A DNA stretch of 64,000 bases from Micrococcaceae bacterium Sec5.1 (GTDB lineage: Bacteria; Actinomycetota; Actinomycetes; Actinomycetales; Micrococcaceae): assembly GCA_039636795.1 (NCBI GenBank), contig CP143430.1, positions 3,906,001-3,970,000 on the forward strand. The letters are read 5' to 3'. Under the pieces are notes generated by a model. That model was not told the origin of the DNA, did no database searches, and worked only from the letters and a program-made list of their open reading frames with translations. Position 1 is the stretch's first letter; every line of letters starts with the position of its first letter. Of the stretch, positions 44,108-52,211 are shown piece after piece. The position numbers and the translations under genes are program-made.

Positions 44108-44734
44108 CTATGACCTGCCTGTTCTTCCTCTGAGCCAGGCGTCAAGGAGTCCCTGCGGAACCTCCTCCGAGGTGAGCGCGAATGAGCGATGATCCGCCCA
44201 CTCGCCATTGATGTGCAGGTATCTCAGCCGGTAGCCCTCGTCCCGGAATCCGAGCTTTTCCACCACACGGAGACTTGGCGCATTCTCTGGCCGGATATTG
44301 ATTTCCATCCTGTGCAGGCCAAGGGTCCGGAAGCAGTGGTCCGTAGCCATCGCAACTGCAGTGGGAGCAATACCGTGTCCGGCGCGTTCCTTATCAACCC
44401 AGTAGCCAAGGGTAGCCATCATCGCCGAACCCCACACGATGGATGAGACCGTCAACTGGCCCACAATTTGCGGCTCACGGAAACCCTCGGTCCGCTCCGT
44501 GATGAGGAAGGGCAAAGCCGTGGACTGCCGGGCTTGCGCATTCAGGGATGCCACCATTTGACGGTAATTGGGCAGGCGACCACCCGGCGCAGGATTGGAT
44601 GCCTCCCAAGGTGCAAGCCATTCACTGTTCCGCGAACGGACATCAGACCACTCCCGCTTGTCGCGGTAACGGATGGGCCGGAGCACCAAGGCTCCGCTTT
44701 CCAGCGTTACCGGCCAGATCGCAGAGCCGTACAC
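44108..44734 (-). CDS. GNAT acetyltransferase, RimJ-like
   Basis: 208 residues. VWP-type start (SAIWPVTLESGALVLRPIRYRDKREW), acetyl-CoA loop YWVDKERAGHGIAPTAVAMATDHCF, and ENAPSLRVVEKLGFRDEGYRLRYLHINGEWADH. RimJ-type enzymes acetylate protein N-termini. I chose GTG 44734 to match the family N-terminus and because it begins just after the galU stop; a frame open to 44776 overlaps galU. Confidence 0.88.
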   Translation of the reverse strand: MYGSAIWPVTLESGALVLRPIRYRDKREWSDVRSRNSEWLAPWEASNPAPGGRLPNYRQMVASLNAQARQSTALPFLITERTEGFREPQIVGQLTVSSIVWGSAMMATLGYWVDKERAGHGIAPTAVAMATDHCFRTLGLHRMEINIRPENAPSLRVVEKLGFRDEGYRLRYLHINGEWADHRSFALTSEEVPQGLLDAWLRGRTGRS

Positions 44735-44739
44735 CGGTG

Positions 44740-45645
44740 TTATTTGGGAAGGCCGGCAGTGAAGGTGGGCAGCCACTCGCGGAGCTCGGGTCCGAGGTCA
44801 TCGCGTTCGCATGCCAACTCGATGCAGGCCTTCAAGTAGCTCAACTTGTCACCGGTGTCATAGCGGCGCCCACGGAAGACAACGCCATAAACGCCGTAGC
44901 CTTCACCTTCCCCGGCAGCCAGAACCTCAAGGGCATCCGTCAGCTGGATTTCTCCGCCGCGTCCGGGAGCAGTGTTCTCCAGGACGTCGAACACTGCCGG
45001 GTGCAGAACGTAGCGACCGATCACCGCGAGGTTGGATGGAGCTTCTTCGGGGGACGGCTTTTCCACCAGCTGCTTGATGCGGACGTAGCCGTCTTCACCG
45101 TTTTCCTCGACGTCGGCGCAACCGTAGGCGCTGATCTTCGAAGGCTCAACTTCGATGAGAGCGACAACGGAACCACCGGTTTTTTGCTGGACAGCGATCA
45201 TTTCGCTGAGCAGGTCCTCGCGGGGATCGATCAGGTCATCGCCGAGCAAGACCGCGAACGGCTCGTACCCGACGTGCTGCTTTGCACGCAGGACCGCGTG
45301 GCCGAGGCCGTTGGGGTCGCCCTGGCGGACGTAGTGGATGTCGCCCAGATTGGTGGCGGACTGGATAGCCTCCAGCTTGGCAGTATCGCCCTTCGCTGCC
45401 AGCGTTGCTTCCAACGCCGGCACACGGTCAAAGTGATCTTCCAGGGCGCGCTTGCTGCGCCCGGTGATCATCAGGACGTCGTGCAGGCCAACCTTCACCG
45501 CTTCTTCGACGACGTACTGGATGGCTGGCTTGTCAACCACGGGCAGCATTTCCTTCGGCATCGCCTTTGTGGCGGGGAGGAACCTGGTACCAAGACCCGC
45601 TGCGGGGATGACGGCCTTACGGACAGCATTGTTATCGAGAGTCAC
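44740..45645 (-). CDS. galU: UTP-glucose-1-phosphate uridylyltransferase GalU
   Basis: 301 residues. AVIPAAGLGTRFLPATKAMPKEMLP (signature and catalytic Lys region), VLLGDDLID, GEIQLTDAL, GVVFRGRRYDTGDKLSYL. Makes UDP-glucose for cell-wall and polysaccharide synthesis. GTG 45645 with TACATT 6 nt upstream; an ATG at 45675 has no support. Divergent from the 5-formyl-THF cyclo-ligase gene. Confidence 0.96.
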   Translation of the reverse strand: MTLDNNAVRKAVIPAAGLGTRFLPATKAMPKEMLPVVDKPAIQYVVEEAVKVGLHDVLMITGRSKRALEDHFDRVPALEATLAAKGDTAKLEAIQSATNLGDIHYVRQGDPNGLGHAVLRAKQHVGYEPFAVLLGDDLIDPREDLLSEMIAVQQKTGGSVVALIEVEPSKISAYGCADVEENGEDGYVRIKQLVEKPSPEEAPSNLAVIGRYVLHPAVFDVLENTAPGRGGEIQLTDALEVLAAGEGEGYGVYGVVFRGRRYDTGDKLSYLKACIELACERDDLGPELREWLPTFTAGLPK

Positions 45646-45784
45646 CGGACTAATGTAACGGAAGGAATACATCAACGGGTAAACCCTCGCCGTGGCAAGA
45701 CGCAGAAACAGCCCTTGAACTGGAGCGGATTTGCTGCTTTACGTAGACGACGGTAGCCCGCGCGAATCTCATGATCGGACCAAA

Positions 45785-46390
45785 ATGGCATCGAAGGAAG
45801 ACATCCGCAGCAGCCGACGCCTGTACAGGCGCGGCCTCAGCAAGGAGCAAGTAGCCGAAGCGGGCGAGGCGATTGCACGCCACGGCTTGGCGTGGGCCCG
45901 GAAGATTTCGGCCGGATCCCCCCGGACCTTCGCGATCTACGTCGGCGTCTCCCACGAACCCCCAACCATGCCCTTGATCGCAGGCCTCCACAGCGCGGGC
46001 CACCAGGTGCTGCTTCCCGTCTGCGAAGCCGGCCGCCAGTTGAGCTGGGTCTACTGGACGCCGGAGACAGCTTTCGTCCGGTCCGACTACGCACCCATCG
46101 ACGAACCCGAAGGCGAGCGTTTGGACAGTGCTGTTGTGAGCGCTGTTGCGGGCATCTTCATGCCGGCCACCGCTGTGGACCGGGATGGCAACCGCATCGG
46201 ACAGGGCGGCGGCTACTACGACCGCCTCCTCCAACGCCTGGACAGTTCCGGTGGGCGGCCACCCACCATTGCGGTGGTGTACGACGACGATGTGTTGCCT
46301 TCCGGAGCTATCCCCGCCGAGCCTTTTGACCGCCCGGTGCCGGATGCCTTGACACCCTCGGGAATCATCGCGCTTGGCGGCGGAGAGTGA
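45785..46390 (+). CDS. 5-formyltetrahydrofolate cyclo-ligase
   Basis: 201 residues. ATP-dependent formation of 5,10-methenyl-THF from 5-formyl-THF. Motifs: N-terminal SSRRLYRRGLS, FMPATAVDRDGNRIGQGGGYYDRLLQRL (the family signature), and C-terminal EPFDRPVPDALTP. ATG 45785 chosen; the frame is open from 45731. The galU / 5-FCL / fmdB gene set is the order seen in mycobacteria around Rv0991c-Rv0993. Confidence 0.94.
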   Translation: MASKEDIRSSRRLYRRGLSKEQVAEAGEAIARHGLAWARKISAGSPRTFAIYVGVSHEPPTMPLIAGLHSAGHQVLLPVCEAGRQLSWVYWTPETAFVRSDYAPIDEPEGERLDSAVVSAVAGIFMPATAVDRDGNRIGQGGGYYDRLLQRLDSSGGRPPTIAVVYDDDVLPSGAIPAEPFDRPVPDALTPSGIIALGGGE

Positions 46391-46467
46391 CCTGGTTGAC
46401 GCTACGTGAAGCCGCCCACCTACGTGGAGTTGGCAGATAGCGGATGAACGGGATGCTGATGATAGAA

Positions 46468-46494
46468 TTGGCACTCAGGCCCTGCGACTGCTAA
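46468..46494. promoter_or_regulatory. CIRCE operator (HrcA site)
   Basis: TTGGCACTC-N9-GACTGCTAA, one mismatch per arm from the consensus TTAGCACTC-N9-GAGTGCTAA. It overlaps a -10-like TAGAAT (46464-46469), 61 bp upstream of the fmdB start, the usual position for HrcA repression. Confidence 0.8.
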
Positions 46495-46554
46495 TGCGGA
46501 GATTCTCCGCCACGGCTCCACAGGACCTGAACCTTGTCCTGAAGGAGGAACTCA

Positions 46555-46827
46555 GTGCCCACATACGCATACGCCTGCAAAGACTGTGACCATGCCTTTG
46601 ACATCGTCCAGTCCTTCTCAGACAGCTCCCTGACGGAGTGCCCTGAATGCCAGGGCGCGCTCCGCAAGAAGTTCAACAGCGTCGGCGTTGTCTTCAAGGG
46701 CTCGGGCTTCTACCGCACGGATTCGCGCGATGCCAAGGGCAGCACTGTCTCTGCTGCGCCCTCCTCCCCGGCGACTCCGACCCCGGCTGCCACGCCTGCA
46801 CCAGCGGCTGCAGCCGCAGCAAGCTAG
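46555..46827 (+). CDS. FmdB-family zinc-ribbon protein (Ruc-like chaperone)
   Basis: 90 residues. Four-Cys zinc ribbon (YACKDCDHAF and TECPECQGAL), then GSGFYRTD and a disordered Ala/Pro/Thr tail. The M. tuberculosis orthologue in the same gene context, Rv0991c (Ruc), is a redox-regulated chaperone under HrcA control. The CIRCE site here supports the same role. GTG 46555 follows AAGGAGG at 8 nt. Confidence 0.9.
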   Translation: MPTYAYACKDCDHAFDIVQSFSDSSLTECPECQGALRKKFNSVGVVFKGSGFYRTDSRDAKGSTVSAAPSSPATPTPAATPAPAAAAAAS

Positions 46828-46910
46828 CAGCACTTTTCCACACCAGCACTTTTCCACATAGGGCACCCGGCCGCTGTTGGGCGGCCGAGCCCGGTGGCTA
46901 ACGTGGCGTC

Positions 46911-47702
46911 ATGCCACTAAAGTCCACCACTTCGCCACTCCCCCGCCGCGAACATTCAACTGCCCCTGCCCGGGGCCGTGGTCGCTCCCGAAACCCGCCA
47001 ACCAGCACGGCTGGCTCTTTCCACCCACGGAAGCAGGGGCCACATCGCCAAGTGAGGCTGGGCCCCAGGCAGAGCCTGAACTTCTGGGTCTCCCGGAATC
47101 GTCGGCTGACAGTTGCACTGCTGCTCTGCCTGGCCACGGGCATTACAGTCCAACAGCTAACCCCTGCCTCTGAGCAGCGCGTCAGCATTCTCGTCGCTGC
47201 CCGTGATCTTGCCGCAGGCACCAGCCTCACAGTGGCCGACTTCACCACTGTTGATGTGCCGCCCGACCTCGCGATCTCCGGAGCCCTGGAGGATCACGTT
47301 TCACTGGTGGGCCGCCAGCTTGCCTCGCCCTTGACCAAAGGGCAGATTCCCACTGAATCCAATCTTCTGGGGCCGGGTCTTCTCACTGGTGCACCTGTAG
47401 GTTCAGCTGCGGTCCCTCTTCGCATGGCTGACCCTTCATCCATCCAGCTTCTGTCCCCGGGACAGCTGGTGAATGTAGTACTCACTGCTGCAGGATCATA
47501 CGACGAGTCCCGGCAAACCGAAGTCCTGGCCACCTCCGTCCCTGTTCTTTGGACGTCTGCCCAAGGGGGCAAACCTGGCCAATGGCTTGGCACCAGCGAC
47601 ACCGACGGCTTGATGGTGGTAGCTGCAGATCCTCGGCAAGCAGAAAAGCTTGCCGGCGCATCCACGCAAGGCAAGCTTTTCTTCGTTTTGGTCAATCCCT
47701 AG
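46911..47702 (+). CDS. SAF-domain protein (CpaB-like)
   Basis: 263 residues. Basic, proline-rich 60-residue N-terminus, one helix (LTVALLLCLATGITVQQLT, about 67-85), then SAF domain VSILVAARDLAAGTSLTVADFTTVDVP and the RCP-like C-terminal region. It resembles CpaB/RcpC, which sits outside the membrane in Flp-pilus machines, but no other pilus genes are nearby. ATG 46911 with TAACGT 6 nt upstream (leaderless type). Confidence 0.82.
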   Translation: MPLKSTTSPLPRREHSTAPARGRGRSRNPPTSTAGSFHPRKQGPHRQVRLGPRQSLNFWVSRNRRLTVALLLCLATGITVQQLTPASEQRVSILVAARDLAAGTSLTVADFTTVDVPPDLAISGALEDHVSLVGRQLASPLTKGQIPTESNLLGPGLLTGAPVGSAAVPLRMADPSSIQLLSPGQLVNVVLTAAGSYDESRQTEVLATSVPVLWTSAQGGKPGQWLGTSDTDGLMVVAADPRQAEKLAGASTQGKLFFVLVNP

Positions 47703-47763
47703 GTTTTGGTCAATGCCCAGGTTTCGCCCATCCCTGATGCAGGGCTTGGATTCGGTGATCTCA

Positions 47764-50700
47764 TCAGCCCCAATGCGGGGGCTTCTGCTCCTTCAACCAC
47801 TGCTCATGGTCATAGTTGCCTTCGTCGCCCCAACGCCGGGGATCGTCTTCAGCGGCCTTGGTAGGCAAGATTCCACCGGAAGCCTGCTTCGTCGCTGGCT
47901 TCTTTGACTCTGCCTGCTCTTCAGCGTTTTCGGCGCCTACAGCTGCGGTCTGTTCGTCAGAGCCGCTTTCGTTGCCGGTTCCCTGTTCATTCACTGGTAC
48001 TTCAGTCCCATCGTCTGGATCACTGGGGGTTGGATTGCTGGCTTCTGCGTTGCTTGGTTCGCCATCCGCCCCCCTGCGCCTGTTCACATCTGTCTGTCCG
48101 GGCTGCTGGGATTCCAGCGATGCCTGGGGACTTCCCGGGCTTTGCCGATGCGAAGCCCGGGTTGCGGAGGAACTGCTGTACGAGGAGCTGCTGTACGTGG
48201 AAATCCCATACGAGGAGCTGGAATACGAGGAACCTGCATACGAGGAGCCAGCATTATCCAGATTCAATTGTTCAACATCCATGTCCAGGAAGCCATGCTC
48301 CGCTGGCGGGGCGGCCTGGGGAACATGGTTCTCAAGTCCCAAATAGGACCCGATTCGATCTGCGCAGGACGAAGGATCCGTGAACACTTCGATGGTCCAC
48401 AGGGACATGTAACGCCAGCCCATGCGTTCCAGCAGCTGGGGCCTCAGACGGCTGCGTTCACGGACACTCATGCGTCGGTAACGTTCCGTGCCATCGGACT
48501 CGATTGCCACTGGCGTGGGAATCTCGGCGCCTTCCCGTCCAATGGTGTGGACGGGATCGGCAGCGGCGGCAATGTCCAGTACACCGTCATACAGGTGCCA
48601 CACGCGGGCACCCCTGGCCCGCAGCCTCTCGCCGAGATCGGCAACCAGGGGGTCCTCCCCCAAGGCCTGTTCACTGGCAACGGCACGCGAGGCGGGGGTT
48701 CCAAGGTTGCTGTTCCCGGACAGTTCCCGGTCGAGCAGTTCGTAAAAGTCCACAGCCCCGTGCGCCAAGCGGTCCAGATCCAGATCTTCCGGGCGGAAGC
48801 AGCTCAGGACGTGCATGGAACGGCGGGCACGGGTCATTGCCAAGGCAAAGCGGTTTCGTCCGCCCTCGGTGGACAGGGGTCCGAACGAGTGCAAGGCGCG
48901 GCCGTGGGGTGTCCGTCCATAGCCCAGGGAGAAAATGACATGGTCGCGCACCAGGCCTTGGGCGCGCTCGAGGTCCACGACGCGGAAAGACTCGGGGCCG
49001 GCGCCGAAGAAGGCGGACAACAAGGGGTGGTTGGGCAACTGAAGCCGGATGGCCTCGCCGATCCGCGCAGCGTGGCGCAGGCTGGCCGTGACCACCGCCA
49101 AGGACGTGCGGGGCCGGAGTCTGGCATACTCGAAGACAAGATCCACCACGCGGTTGACCTCCGCCGTAACGGACTCAACGCCCTCATGGTCCGCGCCGGG
49201 GAGGCCGGTTCCATCGGGGATGTACTCCACCAGGATCGAACGATCCAGGCCAGTTACCGAATTGCCATCAGGCAAACGCCGGAGGCCGCCATCGTAGTAG
49301 TTCTTGCTCAGCTGCAGGATCAGATCCTCATCGACCGCCCGGTAAACCCAGTTCAGCTGCCAGGTGGGCAGGACGCGTGCCAAGGCTTTGAACGCACTGT
49401 CCACGCTCTCGTGGCTGGCCACTCCCGCCACGGGGGGTTCGACGGCAACGCTGAAGGTGCGGGCGTTCGCGACCTTCGCATCCCCGAAGGCTATGACTTG
49501 CCGGGCCCGTGCAATCGCCGGGAGGACGGCCTGAAGTGAGGTCGATTCGGCGTCGATGATGATCACGGCGTCAAACTTCTGCTCCGCCGGAAGAACTCCC
49601 GTCAACAGGTACGGGCTCACCGACCACACCGGAACAAGCAGGGGCACGAGGTCAGGGGCCTGCGCACTCAAAGCAGGGAGCGTCACCCGACCATCCTTCA
49701 GCAGGGCACGCAGCAACTCGGCTTGCCGGGGGTGCTCCACTATCCCTTGGCCCCACTTCCGGGCCAACTGCCACCGCAAACGCGCAGCACCACTGGCAAT
49801 GTGGGCTTGGTCCGCGAGGCGGTACTCAGCTTCAAGACGGCGGAGGGAGTCGCCGTCGGACATGGCGAGGTAATCATCACCACTGATCATTGCTTCCAAG
49901 GCAGACTGCCACCAGGCAAGGTCCAGCTCGGCTGCCACCGAAGCGGCCGGAACTTCACGGGCGGCAAGGTCAGCGAGCAGCTCGCCGAGTCCGTGCTCGC
50001 GCATCTCCTCAATCAGGAGTGTGCGCTCCGGAAGTGTTTCAAGCGTGGCTGTATCCGCTACCAGCCGTTCGAGCCGCTCCATCAGTTCCAGATAAGGAGT
50101 CTGGTGCAGCGAACCACCGGCCGAAGTGTGCTTGAGTGCCTCACCCAGACGGCGAAGCTCGCCATCGAGTTCGCGGTACAAGGACCCGAGGTCGGCGAGG
50201 CCCGACGGCACGGCCGGGTGACGTTGGGTGGTTGCATAGCCCGCCCACAGGGCACGCTGCTCCTGGACGAGGACCAGGGAGCTGTGCAGGTCCGCGATGT
50301 GAACGCCAGGCCGCACATACTCCTTCGCAACCCGCCGCAGCCTCGAACGCTGCATGGACGGCATCTCCAGGTTCCGCTCCCGCCTCCACGCCGAGCTTGC
50401 AGTTGCAGAGATGAGATCGTGCACCGGGCGATCAAAAATATCCGGAGTGAACTTGTCCAGGCTTTCGCGCACGGCAATCAGCAATTCAAGCTGTGCGCCC
50501 CACTCCGTGAAGGTGTCCGCCAAACGGATCTCGGCGTGATCCGAAACCTGCTTCATGCGCTCGCGCAGGACGGGAAGTTTCTCCTCGGCGATGCGGGCAA
50601 GCTGTTGGGCCTCTTCTGTCTCCTTGCGGGTTACGAGTCGGGCACCGTACCAGGGGCTGGAGGTGGAAGCCCGGCTGAAGCTGCCCAGCTCGGCAGCACG

Positions 50701-52083
50701 ACGCAGGCGCCCAGCCAGTTCTTCACGGTCCTTGATGTTGTCCAGCACACTGCGCTTCAGGCGCACCGTGGTGGACGGCGCCGGGTGGATGGACGTCAGC
50801 TCGGCCAACGATTGCATAGCCTGGTACGGCGAGCATCCCCAACGTTCGCGGACATTGTGGAGCGAGGCAACATGGTCCCTCAGGGCATGCCGGTGTCCGA
50901 TCAGCGTCTGATGGAGGTTCCCGAGTTGGGGTTCCAGCGCCTTTTCATTGCGCATGATGGCACGGACCAACTGGCCCTTTAGCTGCTGCGGTGTGGTGCC
51001 GTTGCCCGGACGGAACAACATCGAATCCAGGCCCAGCGATTCCAGGTGCGCAGAAAGTCCCGCCAGGCTGGACTGCCGGTCTCCCACCACAAGGACGGAT
51101 TTGCCTTCGCTGACCAAGGCGCCAATCGCATTGATTGCCGTCTGGGTCTGGCCGCTGCCCGGTGGGGTGCTGACAACAAGCGAATCTCCCGCGCGAACAG
51201 CGTCCACAACATACTGCTGGTCCGTGTCAGCGTCGAGCAAGAGGAGTTCGTCTGCCGGGTCGCGTTCATCAAGGCTGGGGAACCGCCCTGCTTTGATGGG
51301 TTCGGGCTCAATCTCGCCACCATTGGCAGCAGTTCCCAGCGCAGCCACGGTGGGGTTGTTCATGTTGATCCACGGATCATCCAGGTTTCCCGAAAGATCA
51401 GCCAAAGTGGTCACGAGCAAGTTGAATTCAACCTCGGCGCCGTGAATGGGCTGAACCAGGGTAGCCAGGCGATCCAGGACCGGTTGGGGGTCAAGCCGGG
51501 CCGTGTTGTAGGCCATGCGGGCTACTGCATTGACGTCGAAGACGATGCCGTGGACGGTCTTCAGGTGACGTACCAAAGCCGGGTTCATGCGTGCTTGCTC
51601 GGTGAGCTGCAACTCGAAATCGTCCTCGCCCGGGCGAACGGTCAGGATAATGGAGGTCAGCATGACAGGGGCGGAAACCCGCTGGGGTTTGCCGCCTACG
51701 GCTGAAGTCCACACCACCGTGCCGGCGGAGAGGTACCCGGCCTCGATACCGCGATCATTGCTGAGCTCAAATATTTTGGAGCGAATGTTGCGTGCGGCCC
51801 GTGCCGCCACCAGATATTGCTGCCGGTCGCGGATAAGCGTGGACAACCTCGTTCTACGCCCAGCCAACAGCTGCGCGAGGCCCGACGGATGTGCGTTGCT
51901 GAGATCGATGGCGCCTTCGGGCGTCTTCACGAAACGCAGCATCGTGTCCGCCCCTGTAACGGGCTTAAGTCCGGACAGCCATTTGCGGAGCTCTTCGGAG
52001 CCCTCTTCCTGGCCTTGACCTAATGACACAACTGCTGCCTTCTTTTCTGTACTAGCTTTAGACGCCTTGGACCATACCGGCAT
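47764..52083 (-). CDS. Giant SF1-helicase-like/nuclease-like protein with altered ATPase motifs
   Basis: 1439 residues. Order: N-terminal region of about 290 residues, SF1-type helicase core, nuclease-like domain (about 1145-1235), Ser/Tyr repeats, acidic disordered tail and a C-terminal WLKEQKPPHWG. Walker A reads STPPGSGQTQT, so the catalytic Lys is Gln312. Walker B reads IIIDAEST (D844-A845-E846) instead of DE. Motif VI ALAMTRARR is intact. The nuclease-like part (D1170 in GVLDIAA, E1195 in VAIESDG, LRPQLLERMGWRYMSLWTIEVF) resembles the REase_MTES_1575 family. Start ATG 52083 with TACCCT at 7 nt. Role unknown; possibly nucleic-acid binding without ATP-driven motion. Confidence 0.85.
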   Translation of the reverse strand: MPVWSKASKASTEKKAAVVSLGQGQEEGSEELRKWLSGLKPVTGADTMLRFVKTPEGAIDLSNAHPSGLAQLLAGRRTRLSTLIRDRQQYLVAARAARNIRSKIFELSNDRGIEAGYLSAGTVVWTSAVGGKPQRVSAPVMLTSIILTVRPGEDDFELQLTEQARMNPALVRHLKTVHGIVFDVNAVARMAYNTARLDPQPVLDRLATLVQPIHGAEVEFNLLVTTLADLSGNLDDPWINMNNPTVAALGTAANGGEIEPEPIKAGRFPSLDERDPADELLLLDADTDQQYVVDAVRAGDSLVVSTPPGSGQTQTAINAIGALVSEGKSVLVVGDRQSSLAGLSAHLESLGLDSMLFRPGNGTTPQQLKGQLVRAIMRNEKALEPQLGNLHQTLIGHRHALRDHVASLHNVRERWGCSPYQAMQSLAELTSIHPAPSTTVRLKRSVLDNIKDREELAGRLRRAAELGSFSRASTSSPWYGARLVTRKETEEAQQLARIAEEKLPVLRERMKQVSDHAEIRLADTFTEWGAQLELLIAVRESLDKFTPDIFDRPVHDLISATASSAWRRERNLEMPSMQRSRLRRVAKEYVRPGVHIADLHSSLVLVQEQRALWAGYATTQRHPAVPSGLADLGSLYRELDGELRRLGEALKHTSAGGSLHQTPYLELMERLERLVADTATLETLPERTLLIEEMREHGLGELLADLAAREVPAASVAAELDLAWWQSALEAMISGDDYLAMSDGDSLRRLEAEYRLADQAHIASGAARLRWQLARKWGQGIVEHPRQAELLRALLKDGRVTLPALSAQAPDLVPLLVPVWSVSPYLLTGVLPAEQKFDAVIIIDAESTSLQAVLPAIARARQVIAFGDAKVANARTFSVAVEPPVAGVASHESVDSAFKALARVLPTWQLNWVYRAVDEDLILQLSKNYYDGGLRRLPDGNSVTGLDRSILVEYIPDGTGLPGADHEGVESVTAEVNRVVDLVFEYARLRPRTSLAVVTASLRHAARIGEAIRLQLPNHPLLSAFFGAGPESFRVVDLERAQGLVRDHVIFSLGYGRTPHGRALHSFGPLSTEGGRNRFALAMTRARRSMHVLSCFRPEDLDLDRLAHGAVDFYELLDRELSGNSNLGTPASRAVASEQALGEDPLVADLGERLRARGARVWHLYDGVLDIAAAADPVHTIGREGAEIPTPVAIESDGTERYRRMSVRERSRLRPQLLERMGWRYMSLWTIEVFTDPSSCADRIGSYLGLENHVPQAAPPAEHGFLDMDVEQLNLDNAGSSYAGSSYSSSSYGISTYSSSSYSSSSATRASHRQSPGSPQASLESQQPGQTDVNRRRGADGEPSNAEASNPTPSDPDDGTEVPVNEQGTGNESGSDEQTAAVGAENAEEQAESKKPATKQASGGILPTKAAEDDPRRWGDEGNYDHEQWLKEQKPPHWG
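48164..48253 (-). repeat. 15-bp tandem repeat coding for Ser/Tyr pentapeptides
   Basis: Six 15-bp units (first 48164-48178, then every 15 bp to 48253), most with TACGAGGA on the + strand. They encode SSxxY-type pentapeptides in the tail of the helicase-like protein. Copy number may vary between strains. Confidence 0.85.
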
Positions 52084-52173
52084 ACTTTCGAGGGTAGCGG
52101 GAATACTCCTTCAGCCCGCTCCGCAACACTGTGGCAATGCGAAATTCGCCGTCATTTCACAGCTGAAAGAACA

Positions 52174-52203
52174 GTGGCCGGCCTCCCAGAGGAGGCCGGC
52201 CAC
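52174..52203 (-). terminator. Intrinsic terminator of guaA
   Basis: 13-bp stem (52174-52186 with 52191-52203), 4-nt loop, followed on the minus strand by TGTTCTTTC. It lies 8 bp after the guaA stop. Confidence 0.88.
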
Positions 52204-52211
52204 TCAAAATG

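Noticed and set aside
48164..48253. Tandem repeat as a CRISPR-like array
   Set aside because: Units are 15 bp without spacers and lie in frame within a coding sequence.
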